A stretch of 64,000 nt of DNA from Methanobacterium veterum (GCF_000745485.1 NZ_KN050694.1:407470-471469); one strand, 5' to 3'; shown: positions 11,905 to 21,955, numbered from the stretch's first letter. The notes: a model not told the origin generated them from the letters alone. Program-made: numbers and translations.

Positions 11905-12501
11905 ATCATTACATTATTAAATATATCTTTTAAATTGTAAATTTAATTGTTCAATTAAACTATTTATTCAAAGAAGTTCAATTTTCCACATATAATCATT
12001 ATATTTTTAATTTAGGCTCTGTAAAGATCATCATATAATTGTATAATCATTCTTAAATTTTATGTAGTTATAATAAACATCATACCTGACATCACAATTA
12101 TCTGATTTTTTTTCAATCTTTTCTACAGAGCCTAAATTACATCTTTTAGACTTAATAAATTAATTTAATTATTTAATGAATTTCATCAAAATTTAATTTA
12201 TAACAATAGGATTGTTATCTTTTTAAAGTAGAGACTCATTAATCTAATTTTAAGAGAATTTCTATTAACTTTACTTTGATATAATCATAATTATTTTTTA
12301 TTTTCGAATGATTTCTAATCATTGATTTCAGACATTTATATTAAAAAACACATTCCTTAAACCTGTTTTGATATCATTAATTATCATAAAATTTATATCA
12401 TATATCCCTTTTAAGTGTTTTTAGAAATTCTCTAAAATCATTTATACTTAATCAAAAAACATCAATAAGACCTTCAAAAATTAATTTAATTTCTATATAT
12501 T
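11905..12501. other. Intergenic region with MITE-like element
   Basis: About 600 bases between tgtA and the MnmC-like gene. Apart from the tgtA promoter and the inverted-repeat element at 12008-12139 I see no coding or RNA feature. The remainder is AT-rich with no SD-preceded frame. Confidence 0.6.
12008..12139. mobile_element. MITE-like element with 16-bp terminal inverted repeats
   Basis: TAATTTAGGCTCTGTA (12008-12023) is the exact reverse complement of TACAGAGCCTAAATTA (12124-12139). The 132-bp span holds no ORF. If the element proper starts at TAGGCTCTG, the flanking AATT on both sides could be a 4-bp target duplication. This is the layout of a non-autonomous transposon end pair. No matching transposase is present in this window. 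Confidence 0.6.
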
Positions 12502-13716
12502 TTACACTTTTTCTTCTATTACCTTTGATAATCTAGTTGACATTTCATTTATCCGACTATATGAATTATCTAATCTTGGAACTCGGCATCCGCAGATACA
12601 TTGGTCAAATTGAGGGCAAATGATATACTTTGCTTTTTTTGATTTTAAATCAGCAATTCCAAGTGTATTAATATTTCTAAGAAGTCTCCTTTCAAGCCGC
12701 GGATCATTTACATCCTTACCCAAATATACAGGGGTTTTCACTGTCGATGCAAATTTTTTTATTCCCCTTACAGACTTCCGTTCATCTTCTCTTTTCTTTC
12801 TTATTTCATCACTAGATGCATTTAGTTCCGGATCCCTAAACGGGACCCCTGCATCACTGAGTGCTATCATTCGCTCATCATTATCTGGGAGTGATTTTTC
12901 GATTACTTCAGGAACTTTAGATGCCATTGTCCCCCCGCTTTTCCGCCCAAATAATGGGCCTTCACCTACATAAAGCCCTGCATGAACCATTGCAGACCTA
13001 ACAGGTGATGCAGAGGTATAAGTAAGGATAATACCATCATCTTTAAGTATATTTTTTAAAATAAAGAAAAAATCGAGGGTATATAGTTCAGGGGATTTGA
13101 GTGGTGAAAATGGATCCAGAAATACCGCATCATATTTCTTATCAATTCCTTTAATTACATATCTGGCATCACTCAAATATATATTAATATTGATTCTATC
13201 TGGTATCTCCTCTTTATTGAATTTAAAACCAATGGTTCCATCATCATATAATTTATTCTCTACTGCGCTCTTTATGATGCTATAAGACTTAATGGGGTCC
13301 TCAATAAAAAGAGATGATGCAATAGTCTCTCTTGATATTTCAATCATATCAATTTCAATATCAACATCATCACCTAAAAATTCAATACATGAAGCAGCAT
13401 TATAACCCAGGCCACTGCATATATCCATTATCTTAACTTCTTTCTTTCCTTCGAGCTTTGCAGGTTTAACAAATTTCTCCATTGATTCTGAAATTGCCCC
13501 GTGATGAGTATGCATCGTCTCAGACTTGTCATTTACATTGTTAGATTTTAATGTATAAGATCCATCTGCAGTTTCTATAAAATACTCTTTTAAAAGGCTT
13601 TTTGTCTTGTTTCTAGCGCATTTATCCCCTTTCTGTTCTTCTGTGAAGCATTCTCTGATAATTTTTAGAGCATCATCTGTTGCAGTTAATGCTTGATAAT
13701 CGCTTTTTGTTTTCAT
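12502..13716 (-). CDS. MnmC-like SAM-dependent methyltransferase
   Basis: 404 residues of the Methyltransf_30 family, which includes the methyltransferase half of MnmC that completes 5-methylaminomethyl-uridine at tRNA position 34. Seen: SAM loop IMDICSGLGYNAA, DAVFLDPFSPLKSPELYT and the late AGLYVGEGPLFGRKSGGTMAS typical of MnmC. The C-terminus adds a cysteine group CPQFDQCICGC (Cys367, 373, 375, 377) that might bind metal or an iron-sulfur cluster. The exact substrate in methanogens is not certain. It stands alone, with intergenic gaps on both sides. Confidence 0.75.
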   Translation of the reverse strand: MKTKSDYQALTATDDALKIIRECFTEEQKGDKCARNKTKSLLKEYFIETADGSYTLKSNNVNDKSETMHTHHGAISESMEKFVKPAKLEGKKEVKIMDICSGLGYNAASCIEFLGDDVDIEIDMIEISRETIASSLFIEDPIKSYSIIKSAVENKLYDDGTIGFKFNKEEIPDRININIYLSDARYVIKGIDKKYDAVFLDPFSPLKSPELYTLDFFFILKNILKDDGIILTYTSASPVRSAMVHAGLYVGEGPLFGRKSGGTMASKVPEVIEKSLPDNDERMIALSDAGVPFRDPELNASSDEIRKKREDERKSVRGIKKFASTVKTPVYLGKDVNDPRLERRLLRNINTLGIADLKSKKAKYIICPQFDQCICGCRVPRLDNSYSRINEMSTRLSKVIEEKV

Positions 13717-14018
13717 GGTAATCCAAATTTCATTTATTAAATAATAGTAAATTAATTTAGAACGTGCAGATTCCGTATAAATGTTTTGTACATTCTATGT
13801 TGAATTAATCTAAATTGAATTTGTATAAAAACTTTAATTTATTAAATAAATAATTTATAAAATTTAAACAATACCCCTTTATTCAATCATGAACATTTAA
13901 AAATATTTATTATGATATAATATTTATATTTGAAAAATTAAAAATTGAATTTACTATTTTAATTCATTAAATAAAGCTAGATTCACACTAGTAAAAACAG
14001 TATATTGGAGGCAAACAA
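13717..14018. other. AT-rich divergent intergenic region
   Basis: About 300 bases between divergent genes, strongly AT-rich. It should hold both promoters, but I cannot pick out one TATA box with confidence. The right end has GGAGG at about 14007, the ribosome site of the next gene. Confidence 0.5.
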
Positions 14019-14609
14019 GTGGTAAAAGTTATTGGAATTATAGGTAGCCCACGAAAAAATGGGAACACATCATATCTAGTTGAAAAAGCATTGGAAGCTG
14101 CAGAAGAATCAGGAGCTGACATTGAAAGTTTATACTTGGGAAATATGAAAATGGAACCATGTAATGCATGTGATATATGTAAATTAACAGGTGAATGCCC
14201 AAAGGATGATGATGTGAATAAAATTCTTTCAAAACTTCAAGAAGCCCACGGGATAATTATTGGAAGCCCAGTTTACTTTGGAAATGTAACTTCACAGCTT
14301 AAAATATTGATGGATAGATCAAGACCACTTCGAGCTGATTTTAAACTTAAAGACAAAGTCAGTGGAGCAATAACTGTGGGAGCGTCCAGAAACGGAGGAC
14401 AGGAAACTACATGTTCGGCCATACATAATTTCCTGCTTATTCAGGACGCCATAATTGTAGGTGATGGTGCACCTCTTGCACACTACGGCGGCGCTGGAGC
14501 TGCAGGAGCTGCTGGCGATGCGCAAAATGATGATTATGGTGTAGAAACATCAAAAAATTTAGGGAAAAGAGTAACTGAACTTGCCAAAAAAATTAACAAT
14601 ATTAATTAA
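14019..14609 (+). CDS. Iron-sulfur flavoprotein (NADPH-dependent FMN reductase fold)
   Basis: 196 residues. The flavodoxin-like start [20 protein letters not shown] (2-21) forms the FMN phosphate loop. A compact Cys motif [13 protein letters not shown] (Cys48, 51, 54, 60: C-x2-C-x2-C-x5-C) matches the iron-sulfur flavoprotein (Isf) pattern for a 4Fe-4S cluster. Isf proteins accept electrons from ferredoxin and reduce O2 or H2O2 in methanogens; whether this one does is inferred. Starts at GTG with GGAGG about 7 bases upstream. Monocistronic by position. Confidence 0.9.
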   Translation: MVKVIGIIGSPRKNGNTSYLVEKALEAAEESGADIESLYLGNMKMEPCNACDICKLTGECPKDDDVNKILSKLQEAHGIIIGSPVYFGNVTSQLKILMDRSRPLRADFKLKDKVSGAITVGASRNGGQETTCSAIHNFLLIQDAIIVGDGAPLAHYGGAGAAGAAGDAQNDDYGVETSKNLGKRVTELAKKINNIN

Positions 14610-14805
14610 ATATCAAATAAATTAGTGAACTGTTCAATTTTATTACTATTTTTTTTTAAAAGATGTAAAAATTGTCTAGAAAAAGGAAATATTTCACCTA
14701 CATTAACCGCTCATTTTATTTATTAGTGCATATAATATTATTTTATCATATATTTATGACCAACAAAACGACCAAATGGCAATATTTTCATTGGAGAAAA
14801 CTGCA

Positions 14806-15579
14806 ATGACATTGAATGATCTTCAGATAAAAAATTTATCCCCTTCAAATAATAATTTTGAAGATAAGATGGATCAAAATTTAAAAAAATCCAATAATCC
14901 CACCAATAATTGGAATATATATGTGGTTATGCCTGCATATAATGAAAGTAAGACTATAAAAAATGTTATAGAAGATCTTAAACAAAGAAATTTAAACATG
15001 GTCATTATAGACGATGGATCTCATGATAAAACATATAAAATAGCTGAAAATTCCATTTATGACCATGGGTTCATTTACAGACATGTAATAAATAGAGGAT
15101 TAGGTGCTGCGCTTGAAACTGGAATAAAAGCAGCTCTGGCAAAGAATGCAGATATAATAGTAACGTTCGATGCAGATGGACAGCACAATCCAGATGATAT
15201 AATTCCAGTATGCAAACCAATCATGGAAAAGAGAGCAGACGTTGTAATAGGAACAAGAAATTTTAATGAAATGCCTGCTTCTAAAAAATTTGGAAATACA
15301 GTTATGAACATAATAACACGTATTTTTTATGGAATTCATGTAAATGACTCTCAATCAGGTTTACGAGCTTTCAACAGAAAAGCTGCTAAAGTTCTAGATA
15401 TAACCTCAAGAGGTTATGGGGTATCTTCGGAAATAATAGGTGAAATTAAAAAATATGACTTAAAAGTAGAAGAAGTTGAAATCGAAACCATTTATACTGA
15501 TTACTCCATGTCAAAAGGTACAAATTTAATGGTAGGTCTCAAAATACTTGCTAAATTAATAATAGGCATTCTAAAATAA
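14806..15579 (+). CDS. GT2 glycosyltransferase, dolichyl-phosphate mannose synthase-like
   Basis: Predicted to transfer a sugar from a nucleotide donor to a polyprenyl phosphate. GT-A fold with [24 protein letters not shown] and the metal motif [10 protein letters not shown], then [13 protein letters not shown]. It has no C-terminal membrane segments, unlike the paralogues at 45 and 62 kb. An ATG at 14776 is in frame, but GGAG at 14793-14796 sits 9 bases before ATG 14806, so I chose the latter (257 residues). First gene of a three-gene run with the DUF2304 and GT4 genes. Confidence 0.85.
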   Translation: MTLNDLQIKNLSPSNNNFEDKMDQNLKKSNNPTNNWNIYVVMPAYNESKTIKNVIEDLKQRNLNMVIIDDGSHDKTYKIAENSIYDHGFIYRHVINRGLGAALETGIKAALAKNADIIVTFDADGQHNPDDIIPVCKPIMEKRADVVIGTRNFNEMPASKKFGNTVMNIITRIFYGIHVNDSQSGLRAFNRKAAKVLDITSRGYGVSSEIIGEIKKYDLKVEEVEIETIYTDYSMSKGTNLMVGLKILAKLIIGILK

Positions 15580-15614
15580 TATTGAAGTTTAAATAATATA
15601 CAGGCGGTGCACAA

Positions 15615-16013
15615 ATGATATATCAAGATGTAGGAGCACTTATAGGAATAATTGCCATAATTATTGCAATTTTAAGGCTTAAAAATGGTAAAATGTCATT
15701 AGGGATGGCTTCCCTCTGGATTTTAATTTGGTTAATTGTTATATGGGTCTCTATATTTCCTAATTCAACAAACATATTTGCTAGTCTGACAGGAATAGGC
15801 AGGGGATTAGATTTAGTCCTAATAGTAGCGCTTATTGTGGGTTACTATCTTATTTTTAAGATGTACGGCATGATAGAAAATATGGATAAAGAAATAACGT
15901 TACTTGTAAGAGAAATTGCACTCCAAAGAGGCGATTTAAAGGAAAAAATAGATGAGGAATACTCAGCAAATCCAGACTCAACAGACAAAAAGAGTAAAAC
16001 CAGATCAAAATAA
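15615..16013 (+). CDS. DUF2304 family membrane protein
   Basis: 132 residues. Three hydrophobic segments (about 5-22, 31-50, 64-83) are followed by a charged, probably coiled-coil tail (MIENMDKEITLLVREIALQRGDLKEKIDEE). DUF2304 proteins are commonly next to GT2 polyprenyl-phosphate glycosyltransferases, as here, and are thought to help anchor or partner them. No catalytic motif is visible. It lies 35 bases after the GT2 gene with GGCGGTG as ribosome site. Confidence 0.85.
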   Translation: MIYQDVGALIGIIAIIIAILRLKNGKMSLGMASLWILIWLIVIWVSIFPNSTNIFASLTGIGRGLDLVLIVALIVGYYLIFKMYGMIENMDKEITLLVREIALQRGDLKEKIDEEYSANPDSTDKKSKTRSK

Positions 16014-16071
16014 ACTCATTTATTTTTAGAAATCTAATTTTTTACAGATTTAATCAACCAGAGAGAACATT

Positions 16072-17250
16072 ATGAAAATAGGATACTTCATCAGCCATTT
16101 TCCATACATAAACCGCGTCAACGACGCAACTTATAACAAAGAATATGCTCATGGAGGTACTGAAATCGCTGCTTACCAGTTAGCGCGCAATATAGCAGAA
16201 ATAGATGATGTCGAGATTTTTACAACATCCATTAATTCTAAAGATTCCCTTGAAACTTCAGAAAATATGTTAATACACAGATACAGTACCTTTTTAAAAA
16301 TTGCAAGCGCTAATTTGTCATTTAAAATTTTATATAAACCTTTAAGCTGTAAAATAGACATTGCTCATGCCCATTATAACATGCCATATTCTGACTATTC
16401 TGCACTTCGATATGCAAAAAAAAATAAAGTACCATTTGTGGTTACATACCACGCCGATGCGCAGGAAAGTGGGGGAAATCCAATCCGCAACTGGGCGCAA
16501 CTGATCTACAACAGATCTCTCCTTAAAAATGTTTTAAATGGTGCAGATGTAATAATTGCCACATCAAAGTCATATATAGGTGAATCTAAGTTTTTAGGAG
16601 ATTACAGGGACAAAATTGAAGTAATTCCTAATGGAATAAACCTGGAAGAATTTGATATTAAGCTTGGAAAAGAAGAATGTAGGGATAAGTTAGGCCTGCC
16701 ACATGATAAAAAGATAATACTGTTTTTTGGAAATATTGTTGCATATAAGGGCCCTCATATTTTATTAAAAGCATTTTCGAGGGTGAAAAGTCATTTTAAA
16801 GATGTAAAACTTGTGTTTGCAGGAAGAGGCGAAATGCAGGAAGAACTTACAAAATTAGCTGCTGAATTAGGTATAAAAAATGATATTATGTTTACAGGAT
16901 ACGTGGAGGAAGGGCTGAAACCATTTTATTATAAATGTGCAGACATATTCTGCCTTCCTTCAATCACGATGGCTGAAGCATTTGGAATTGTAAATTTAGA
17001 AGCTATGGCTTGTGGTATTCCTGTTATATCCTCTAAACTTGGAGGAATTCCGGATGTTGTTGTTGATAGAGAAACAGGACTTCTTGTTAACCCACAAGAT
17101 GAAGAATCACTGGCAGAGTCCCTACTGTTTTTACTTGAAAATGAGGATATCGCTAGAAAAATGGGGAATAACGGGAAAAAGAAGGTTGAAGAATATTCCT
17201 GGAAAAAGATAGCAGAAAAAACACAAGGGATTTATGAAAGGTTAATTTAA
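16072..17250 (+). CDS. GT4 family glycosyltransferase
   Basis: 392 residues, GT-B fold. The N-terminal acceptor domain starts KIGYFISHFP and has HGGTEIAAYQLARNI. The C-terminal donor domain has the E-x7-E motif in MAEAFGIVNLEAMACGIPVIS (residues about 302-322). Retaining glycosyltransferase using a nucleotide sugar at the cytoplasmic face. It closes the plus-strand run begun by the GT2/DUF2304 pair, and its end is 4 bases from the convergent GT2 gene. The sugar is not predictable. Confidence 0.9.
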   Translation: MKIGYFISHFPYINRVNDATYNKEYAHGGTEIAAYQLARNIAEIDDVEIFTTSINSKDSLETSENMLIHRYSTFLKIASANLSFKILYKPLSCKIDIAHAHYNMPYSDYSALRYAKKNKVPFVVTYHADAQESGGNPIRNWAQLIYNRSLLKNVLNGADVIIATSKSYIGESKFLGDYRDKIEVIPNGINLEEFDIKLGKEECRDKLGLPHDKKIILFFGNIVAYKGPHILLKAFSRVKSHFKDVKLVFAGRGEMQEELTKLAAELGIKNDIMFTGYVEEGLKPFYYKCADIFCLPSITMAEAFGIVNLEAMACGIPVISSKLGGIPDVVVDRETGLLVNPQDEESLAESLLFLLENEDIARKMGNNGKKKVEEYSWKKIAEKTQGIYERLI

Positions 17251-17254
17251 AGAG

Positions 17255-18283
17255 TTATGCTCTCAGAATTTTAATTCCATCTTTAGTTGCATTTAAAAAT
17301 GATTTATAACGTCTTAAATTTTTAAAATATATCAAATCAATAGCACTGATAAGCCAGAAGTCAAAAACAAAGAAATATAATAAGAATGATAAAGTTTGCA
17401 AGTTGTTACTATACTTTTTAACAAATAAAAACCTATTTTTAGTTTCTAGATAATCAACAAACAAATTTGCGTTTCTATTAGTGGAACCACCTATTTTATG
17501 CCACATTTTTGATTTATAAGCATAAACCGATTTCCAACCGTTGATATAACCCCTTATAGCCCAATCATTCTCTTCTCTATAAGAAACGTATTCTTTATCT
17601 AATAAGCCTATATCTTTAAGCATTCGTGCCTTTGCAAGTAAACAGCATCCATGGATGTAATCAACCTCTTGATTTGCATCATATTGTCCTTTATCAATTT
17701 CTTTGTAACCAATATGGCTTGGTTTGAATTTCCATAAATTCTGTTTTCCTCCAGCGAAATTTATAATATCTTTTCTTCCTTTGTAATCATAATAATAAAC
17801 TTTTGGCCCTACAAACCCAATTTGAGAGTCATCTTCAGCAACTTTTACTAATTCATCTAAAAAAGAATTATCAACAACAGTATCATTATTTAAAAGCAGA
17901 ATATAATCTGAATTTAAAATATCTAAAGCATACCTAATTCCAATATTGTTCCCCTCTGTAAATCCATAATTTTTATCATTTTCGATAAGAATCAGTTCCT
18001 TGTTCATATAATGTTCATCTTTCAGGGATTCTATTTCATCTTTTAGATATTCTTTAAATTTAATTGGTTTATTTTCGCTATAATCAAAAAAGGGAGAGTT
18101 TACTTTTATTTTACCCTTTAAATATCCTTTGATCTTTTCTAAAGATTCATCATTTGATGCATTATCAAGGAGAATGATGTTATAATTGGGATACTTAATT
18201 TTGTAAACTGATTCTAAACACTCTAATGTATCTTTCCATCCATTCCAGTTAAGAATGACAATAGAAACGTGAGGATAATTCAT
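17255..18283 (-). CDS. GT2 glycosyltransferase (rhamnosyltransferase-like)
   Basis: 342 residues. Starts HVSIVILNWNGWKDTLECLES with the GT-A pocket, then DNASND and LLLNNDTVVDNSFLDELV, and the acceptor-side motif REENDWAIRGYINGW. An insertion of about 50 residues (about 50-100) separates the DNASND motif from the NDKNYGFTEGNNIGI motif. The paralogue at 54788-55819 has the same insertion, so it is a subfamily trait. A hydrophobic patch near the C-terminus (about 297-318) may touch the membrane. Last gene of a minus-strand run with the StrF-like transferase and flippase. Confidence 0.88.
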   Translation of the reverse strand: MNYPHVSIVILNWNGWKDTLECLESVYKIKYPNYNIILLDNASNDESLEKIKGYLKGKIKVNSPFFDYSENKPIKFKEYLKDEIESLKDEHYMNKELILIENDKNYGFTEGNNIGIRYALDILNSDYILLLNNDTVVDNSFLDELVKVAEDDSQIGFVGPKVYYYDYKGRKDIINFAGGKQNLWKFKPSHIGYKEIDKGQYDANQEVDYIHGCCLLAKARMLKDIGLLDKEYVSYREENDWAIRGYINGWKSVYAYKSKMWHKIGGSTNRNANLFVDYLETKNRFLFVKKYSNNLQTLSFLLYFFVFDFWLISAIDLIYFKNLRRYKSFLNATKDGIKILRA

Positions 18284-18298
18284 AAGATGCCTTCCATT

Positions 18299-19030
18299 TT
18301 AAAATTTCTTTTTAAACTTTGTCCAGTAAAAAATCGATCTTTGAAAAATTTTTTGTATAATTAAAGGATATTCTGAATCCCAGTTTCCCATAGTAGTATA
18401 AACTATTTTATAGTTTTTTTTATGTTTATTCAATAATTTTTTTAATATGCCATAATATTCCTTTGAAAAGGATTCTCCTGCAGATTTATGATATATAGGA
18501 GCTGGAACTACATAAACATCCAGTCCCTCCTCATTAACGCTTAAACTATAATCTACAGCATATAAATGCCAGCCATTACATACTTTTTCGTCGAATTGAA
18601 CCATATCAAAAACATTTCTTGGTATTATAAAAAGACATTCATCAAGTGTTTGTACTTTAACAGGTGTGTCGATTTGTATTTTTCCAGAAAACTTTGGAGG
18701 TATTCCTTCTTTGATATTACTTATAATTACCTTTTCTTTAGATTTTCCTGCGGCTCCTGCAATGCCTAAATTTGATATAGAATCTAAAATTAGTTCTAAA
18801 TCATTTAAAAACGTGTTTGAACATAGATCTACATCTTGATGTGTAAAAATTATATATTTACCTTTTGCTTTCTTACCTTCCTGATTAAATGCTTCTGCAG
18901 CGGATTTAAACTTTTTTTGAGTGTTATCAATTAATATCAGTTCATAATCAGTAGTTTGATTATTCAGGCTTTTGAGTAAATAATCATTTAAAATTTCTTC
19001 ATTATTATAAACGCAAACTATTGAAAAAAT
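18299..19030 (-). CDS. StrF-like GT2-type glycosyltransferase starting at ATT
   Basis: An intact 243-residue frame that has no ATG, GTG or TTG at its natural beginning. The frame opens after TGA at 19042-19040 and reads GGT GGA ATA ATT, giving an N-terminus IFSIVCVYNNEEILNDYLL typical of the StrF/PF13712 family; further inside are YELILIDNTQ, IIFTHQDVDL and NGWHLYAVDYSL. The SD GAGGTG ends 5 bases before ATT 19030, exactly where ATG is expected. The next ATG (18604) would remove more than half the protein, including the donor site. It lies between a flippase gene and a GT2 gene on the same strand, so it is probably part of glycan cluster A. Confidence 0.75.
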   Translation of the reverse strand: MFSIVCVYNNEEILNDYLLKSLNNQTTDYELILIDNTQKKFKSAAEAFNQEGKKAKGKYIIFTHQDVDLCSNTFLNDLELILDSISNLGIAGAAGKSKEKVIISNIKEGIPPKFSGKIQIDTPVKVQTLDECLFIIPRNVFDMVQFDEKVCNGWHLYAVDYSLSVNEEGLDVYVVPAPIYHKSAGESFSKEYYGILKKLLNKHKKNYKIVYTTMGNWDSEYPLIIQKIFQRSIFYWTKFKKKF

Positions 19031-19068
19031 TATTCCACCTCAAGATTATACAAAATCAATTTAATTGT

Positions 19069-20505
19069 TTATCTCCTTTTTATGATTTGTTTAAATAAGT
19101 ACCTATCCATATCATCAATTCCATTAATTAAGTATAATACTGCCAGATATGCTAAAACAGCAAAAGGTGCTAAAATTAACAAATTAATGATCTTGAAATA
19201 TATAAGGAGTACGCTCATAACCAGAGTACTGGCTGTTACTTTTAATAGTATTTCCATAATTCTATTTTTAGATACCCCAAAACCAAATTTATACCCTATC
19301 ATAATAACACTGCCAACAAGAATGGCCTCTGTCACTACTGTTGCAATACTGGCCCCCACATAACTAAGTGTTGGAATTAAAATTAAGTTAAGTGCAATGT
19401 TTACAACTACACACACTGCCGAAATCTTGGTAACTATTAACTGCCTGTTTGTAGCCTCTAATAACCTAATAAATGCCGCTCCAATGAAAGTAAAAACTGT
19501 GGTCCATATAAGTATCTGCAGAGCAATGATTGAGCGTTGATATCCATAACCAAATATCAAAATTATTATATTATCCGCTAAAATGGTGACAGCTGCCCCC
19601 ATTGGAATTCCAGTTACAACCATTAATTTAAAATACTTTTCAGTGATTAAATTCAATGAATCTCGTGAAGACAGATGAAATTGCGACATTGATGGGAAAA
19701 GAGTGGTATTAATCGTAATTGGGACATACAACAAAGCAAGAATCAACCTGTACGCTGCATTATACCAGCCTACTACCTCATTCCCTTGAAACAATGAAAG
19801 CATAACCGAGTCTATATACGTATATATCATACCTGAGATTCCTGTTAATCCAAATGGTAATGCTTCTTTTACTGCAGATTTCCAAAAACCCCAGTTAAGT
19901 TGCATTTTGTAAGGTGGAAATTTCCAGATATAAACAAGAAAAATATAGAGCAAACTAATTACACTGGATATAAAAAAGATAAAAGCAAACTCTAAAACAC
20001 TGAATCCATAGTATATTCCAATGAGAACACCAGCAAATAATAATACATTGCTTAATACCTGTCCTATTGATTGATATTCTATTTCTTCATAAGCCTGGAA
20101 TATGGAATTAAAAATTCCATAAAATGAAGTTAATATGCTGTACAACGCAACAAAGTAAACAACATTTATAACTTCCTGAGGATAACCCATTAAATTTATA
20201 ACTACTGCCACAAGTCCAAATGTTAAAGCAGCTAAAATTATCTTGATTAATACTACATTGCTGAAGTATTTACCTGTTAATGATTTATCCCGCGCTATTT
20301 CTCTAACGGTTAAAGTGTTTAAACCTAAATCTGCCAGTATACTGAATATACCCGTAAATGCAAGTGCAAATGATAAAATTCCAAAACCATCAGCCCCAAG
20401 ATAACGGGCTATATAGATCATATAAAAAAATGCAAGTATATAACTTATAATTTGAGAAACAAATAAAAATACAGTATTTTTAGCTATTTTACGGGCTTTA
20501 CTCAT
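19069..20505 (-). CDS. Wzx-type polysaccharide flippase
   Basis: 478 residues with about 12-14 hydrophobic segments and the family start KIAKNTVFLFVSQIISYILAF, followed by YLGADGFGILSFALAFTGIFS and LGLNTLTVREIARDKS. Flips lipid-linked oligosaccharides across the membrane. It leads the minus-strand run, 38 bases upstream of the StrF-like gene. A paralogue with the same opening lies at 31833, so two export systems are likely. Confidence 0.92.
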   Translation of the reverse strand: MSKARKIAKNTVFLFVSQIISYILAFFYMIYIARYLGADGFGILSFALAFTGIFSILADLGLNTLTVREIARDKSLTGKYFSNVVLIKIILAALTFGLVAVVINLMGYPQEVINVVYFVALYSILTSFYGIFNSIFQAYEEIEYQSIGQVLSNVLLFAGVLIGIYYGFSVLEFAFIFFISSVISLLYIFLVYIWKFPPYKMQLNWGFWKSAVKEALPFGLTGISGMIYTYIDSVMLSLFQGNEVVGWYNAAYRLILALLYVPITINTTLFPSMSQFHLSSRDSLNLITEKYFKLMVVTGIPMGAAVTILADNIIILIFGYGYQRSIIALQILIWTTVFTFIGAAFIRLLEATNRQLIVTKISAVCVVVNIALNLILIPTLSYVGASIATVVTEAILVGSVIMIGYKFGFGVSKNRIMEILLKVTASTLVMSVLLIYFKIINLLILAPFAVLAYLAVLYLINGIDDMDRYLFKQIIKRR

Positions 20506-20848
20506 ATTTAATCTCTCTTCTTAATTTAGTTATAAACTTATAATTAAAATATTAAATTTGATTCTATCGCATATAAATTACTAAACTTTAGTAAAAATCT
20601 GTTATTTATGATTTATCTGAGCAATGATATTATTATTTTTAAAACATTATAAAATTATTCAACTCCATTAAAAGTTATATTAGTTAATATCCATTTAAAT
20701 TCACTTAGTTTTTGTTTCTTTCTCCCAATTAATTCAAATATTCTTAATAAGTTAACTGGATTTATCCCGGCATAATTATAAATAATAATAAAATAATAAT
20801 ATTTAGTAGTTACTTAATAACATTAATGAATTGTAATTGGTGTAAATT
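20506..20848. other. Intergenic region with a possible gene remnant
   Basis: About 340 bases between divergent genes. On the minus strand, about 20816 to 20655, an uninterrupted frame without a start codon encodes YAGINPVNLLRIFELIG and then a charged tail ending TNITFNGVE before TAA. It reads like the C-terminal tail of a lost protein, but I cannot name the family. The rest is AT-rich and should hold the promoters of both flanking genes. Confidence 0.35.
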
Positions 20849-21955
20849 ATGGATATTGGAATAGTTCACCCGGAATTAATCTATCCCCGCGGTGCAGAAA
20901 AACAGGTATGTAAATTAAGCTACTATCTAAATAAAATGGGGCACGATGTTACAATATATACATTTGAGAAGAAAGAAAATTGTGTTTTTAATTCATTACT
21001 TGAAAATATAGAAATTATTTCATTAAATGAAAAGTGGATTTCCGGTCCATTATACAGCTATAACCTAGTTAGATGGCACGGCCTAATTAAGAAACTAAGC
21101 AAAAAAATTAAAGAACACGATATTTTAAATGCCCATAATCATCCTGCGCAGTGGATATCAAAATATACAGACATACCAACTGTATGGACATGTAATGAGC
21201 CTTATCAACATAATATTTCCAGTTATATAAAAAAAATGTATTCTGTTCACAGTTTAATAGACAGGAAATTAACACGGAGCACTAAATTAATATTGTCATT
21301 GAGTAACAGAATAAAAGAGCTCATCAAAATGAGATATCCTGATAAAAAAGTGAACATCAGCTACTCTGGTGCGGACCTGGATCATGAAGTTAAACATATA
21401 ACTAACGACTATTTTGATGCCATATTTGTAGGACCTATACAGCCCCAAAAACGCCCCTTTGATATAATAAAAGCGTTTTCTTTAATCGGTGAAAATATAG
21501 AAAATGTAAGGTTACATTTTGTTGGAAATACAACCAGTTTTGTTTCAAAAAAGATGAAAAATGAAATGATAAAATATGCTGCAAAAAATGATATTGAAAC
21601 TATTTTTTATGGTTCAGTTCCAAATGATAAATTATATGAGCTTTATAATATTGCAGATATATCTTTATTTGTCTGCGAAGCAGAGCCATGGGGCATTTTC
21701 CCGCTGGAAACAATACTTGGAGGGATACCAACTATAATATCGGATCAATGTGGAATAAAAGATATTTTACCAGAGGATAATCCTGTTGTAGAAACTGGAA
21801 ATATCACACAATTAGCTGATAAAATAATGGAAATTAAGGATAACTACCATGAATACAAAAATAGAACAGTTAAAACTTCAAAAATGGTTTCAAAAAAATA
21901 TTCTTGGGAAGCCTACAGCAGGAGAATGGAAAATATTTTAAAACAATGCAGTTAG
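20849..21955 (+). CDS. GT4 family glycosyltransferase
   Basis: 368 residues, GT-B fold. Opens DIGIVHPELIYPRGAEKQVCKLSYYL and has the donor-site motif CEAEPWGIFPLETILGGIP (E-x7-E with E at each end). Retaining transferase using a nucleotide sugar. It lies alone on the plus strand, with 180 bases before the next gene. Acceptor and sugar are unknown. It belongs to glycan cluster A by position. Confidence 0.9.
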   Translation: MDIGIVHPELIYPRGAEKQVCKLSYYLNKMGHDVTIYTFEKKENCVFNSLLENIEIISLNEKWISGPLYSYNLVRWHGLIKKLSKKIKEHDILNAHNHPAQWISKYTDIPTVWTCNEPYQHNISSYIKKMYSVHSLIDRKLTRSTKLILSLSNRIKELIKMRYPDKKVNISYSGADLDHEVKHITNDYFDAIFVGPIQPQKRPFDIIKAFSLIGENIENVRLHFVGNTTSFVSKKMKNEMIKYAAKNDIETIFYGSVPNDKLYELYNIADISLFVCEAEPWGIFPLETILGGIPTIISDQCGIKDILPEDNPVVETGNITQLADKIMEIKDNYHEYKNRTVKTSKMVSKKYSWEAYSRRMENILKQCS

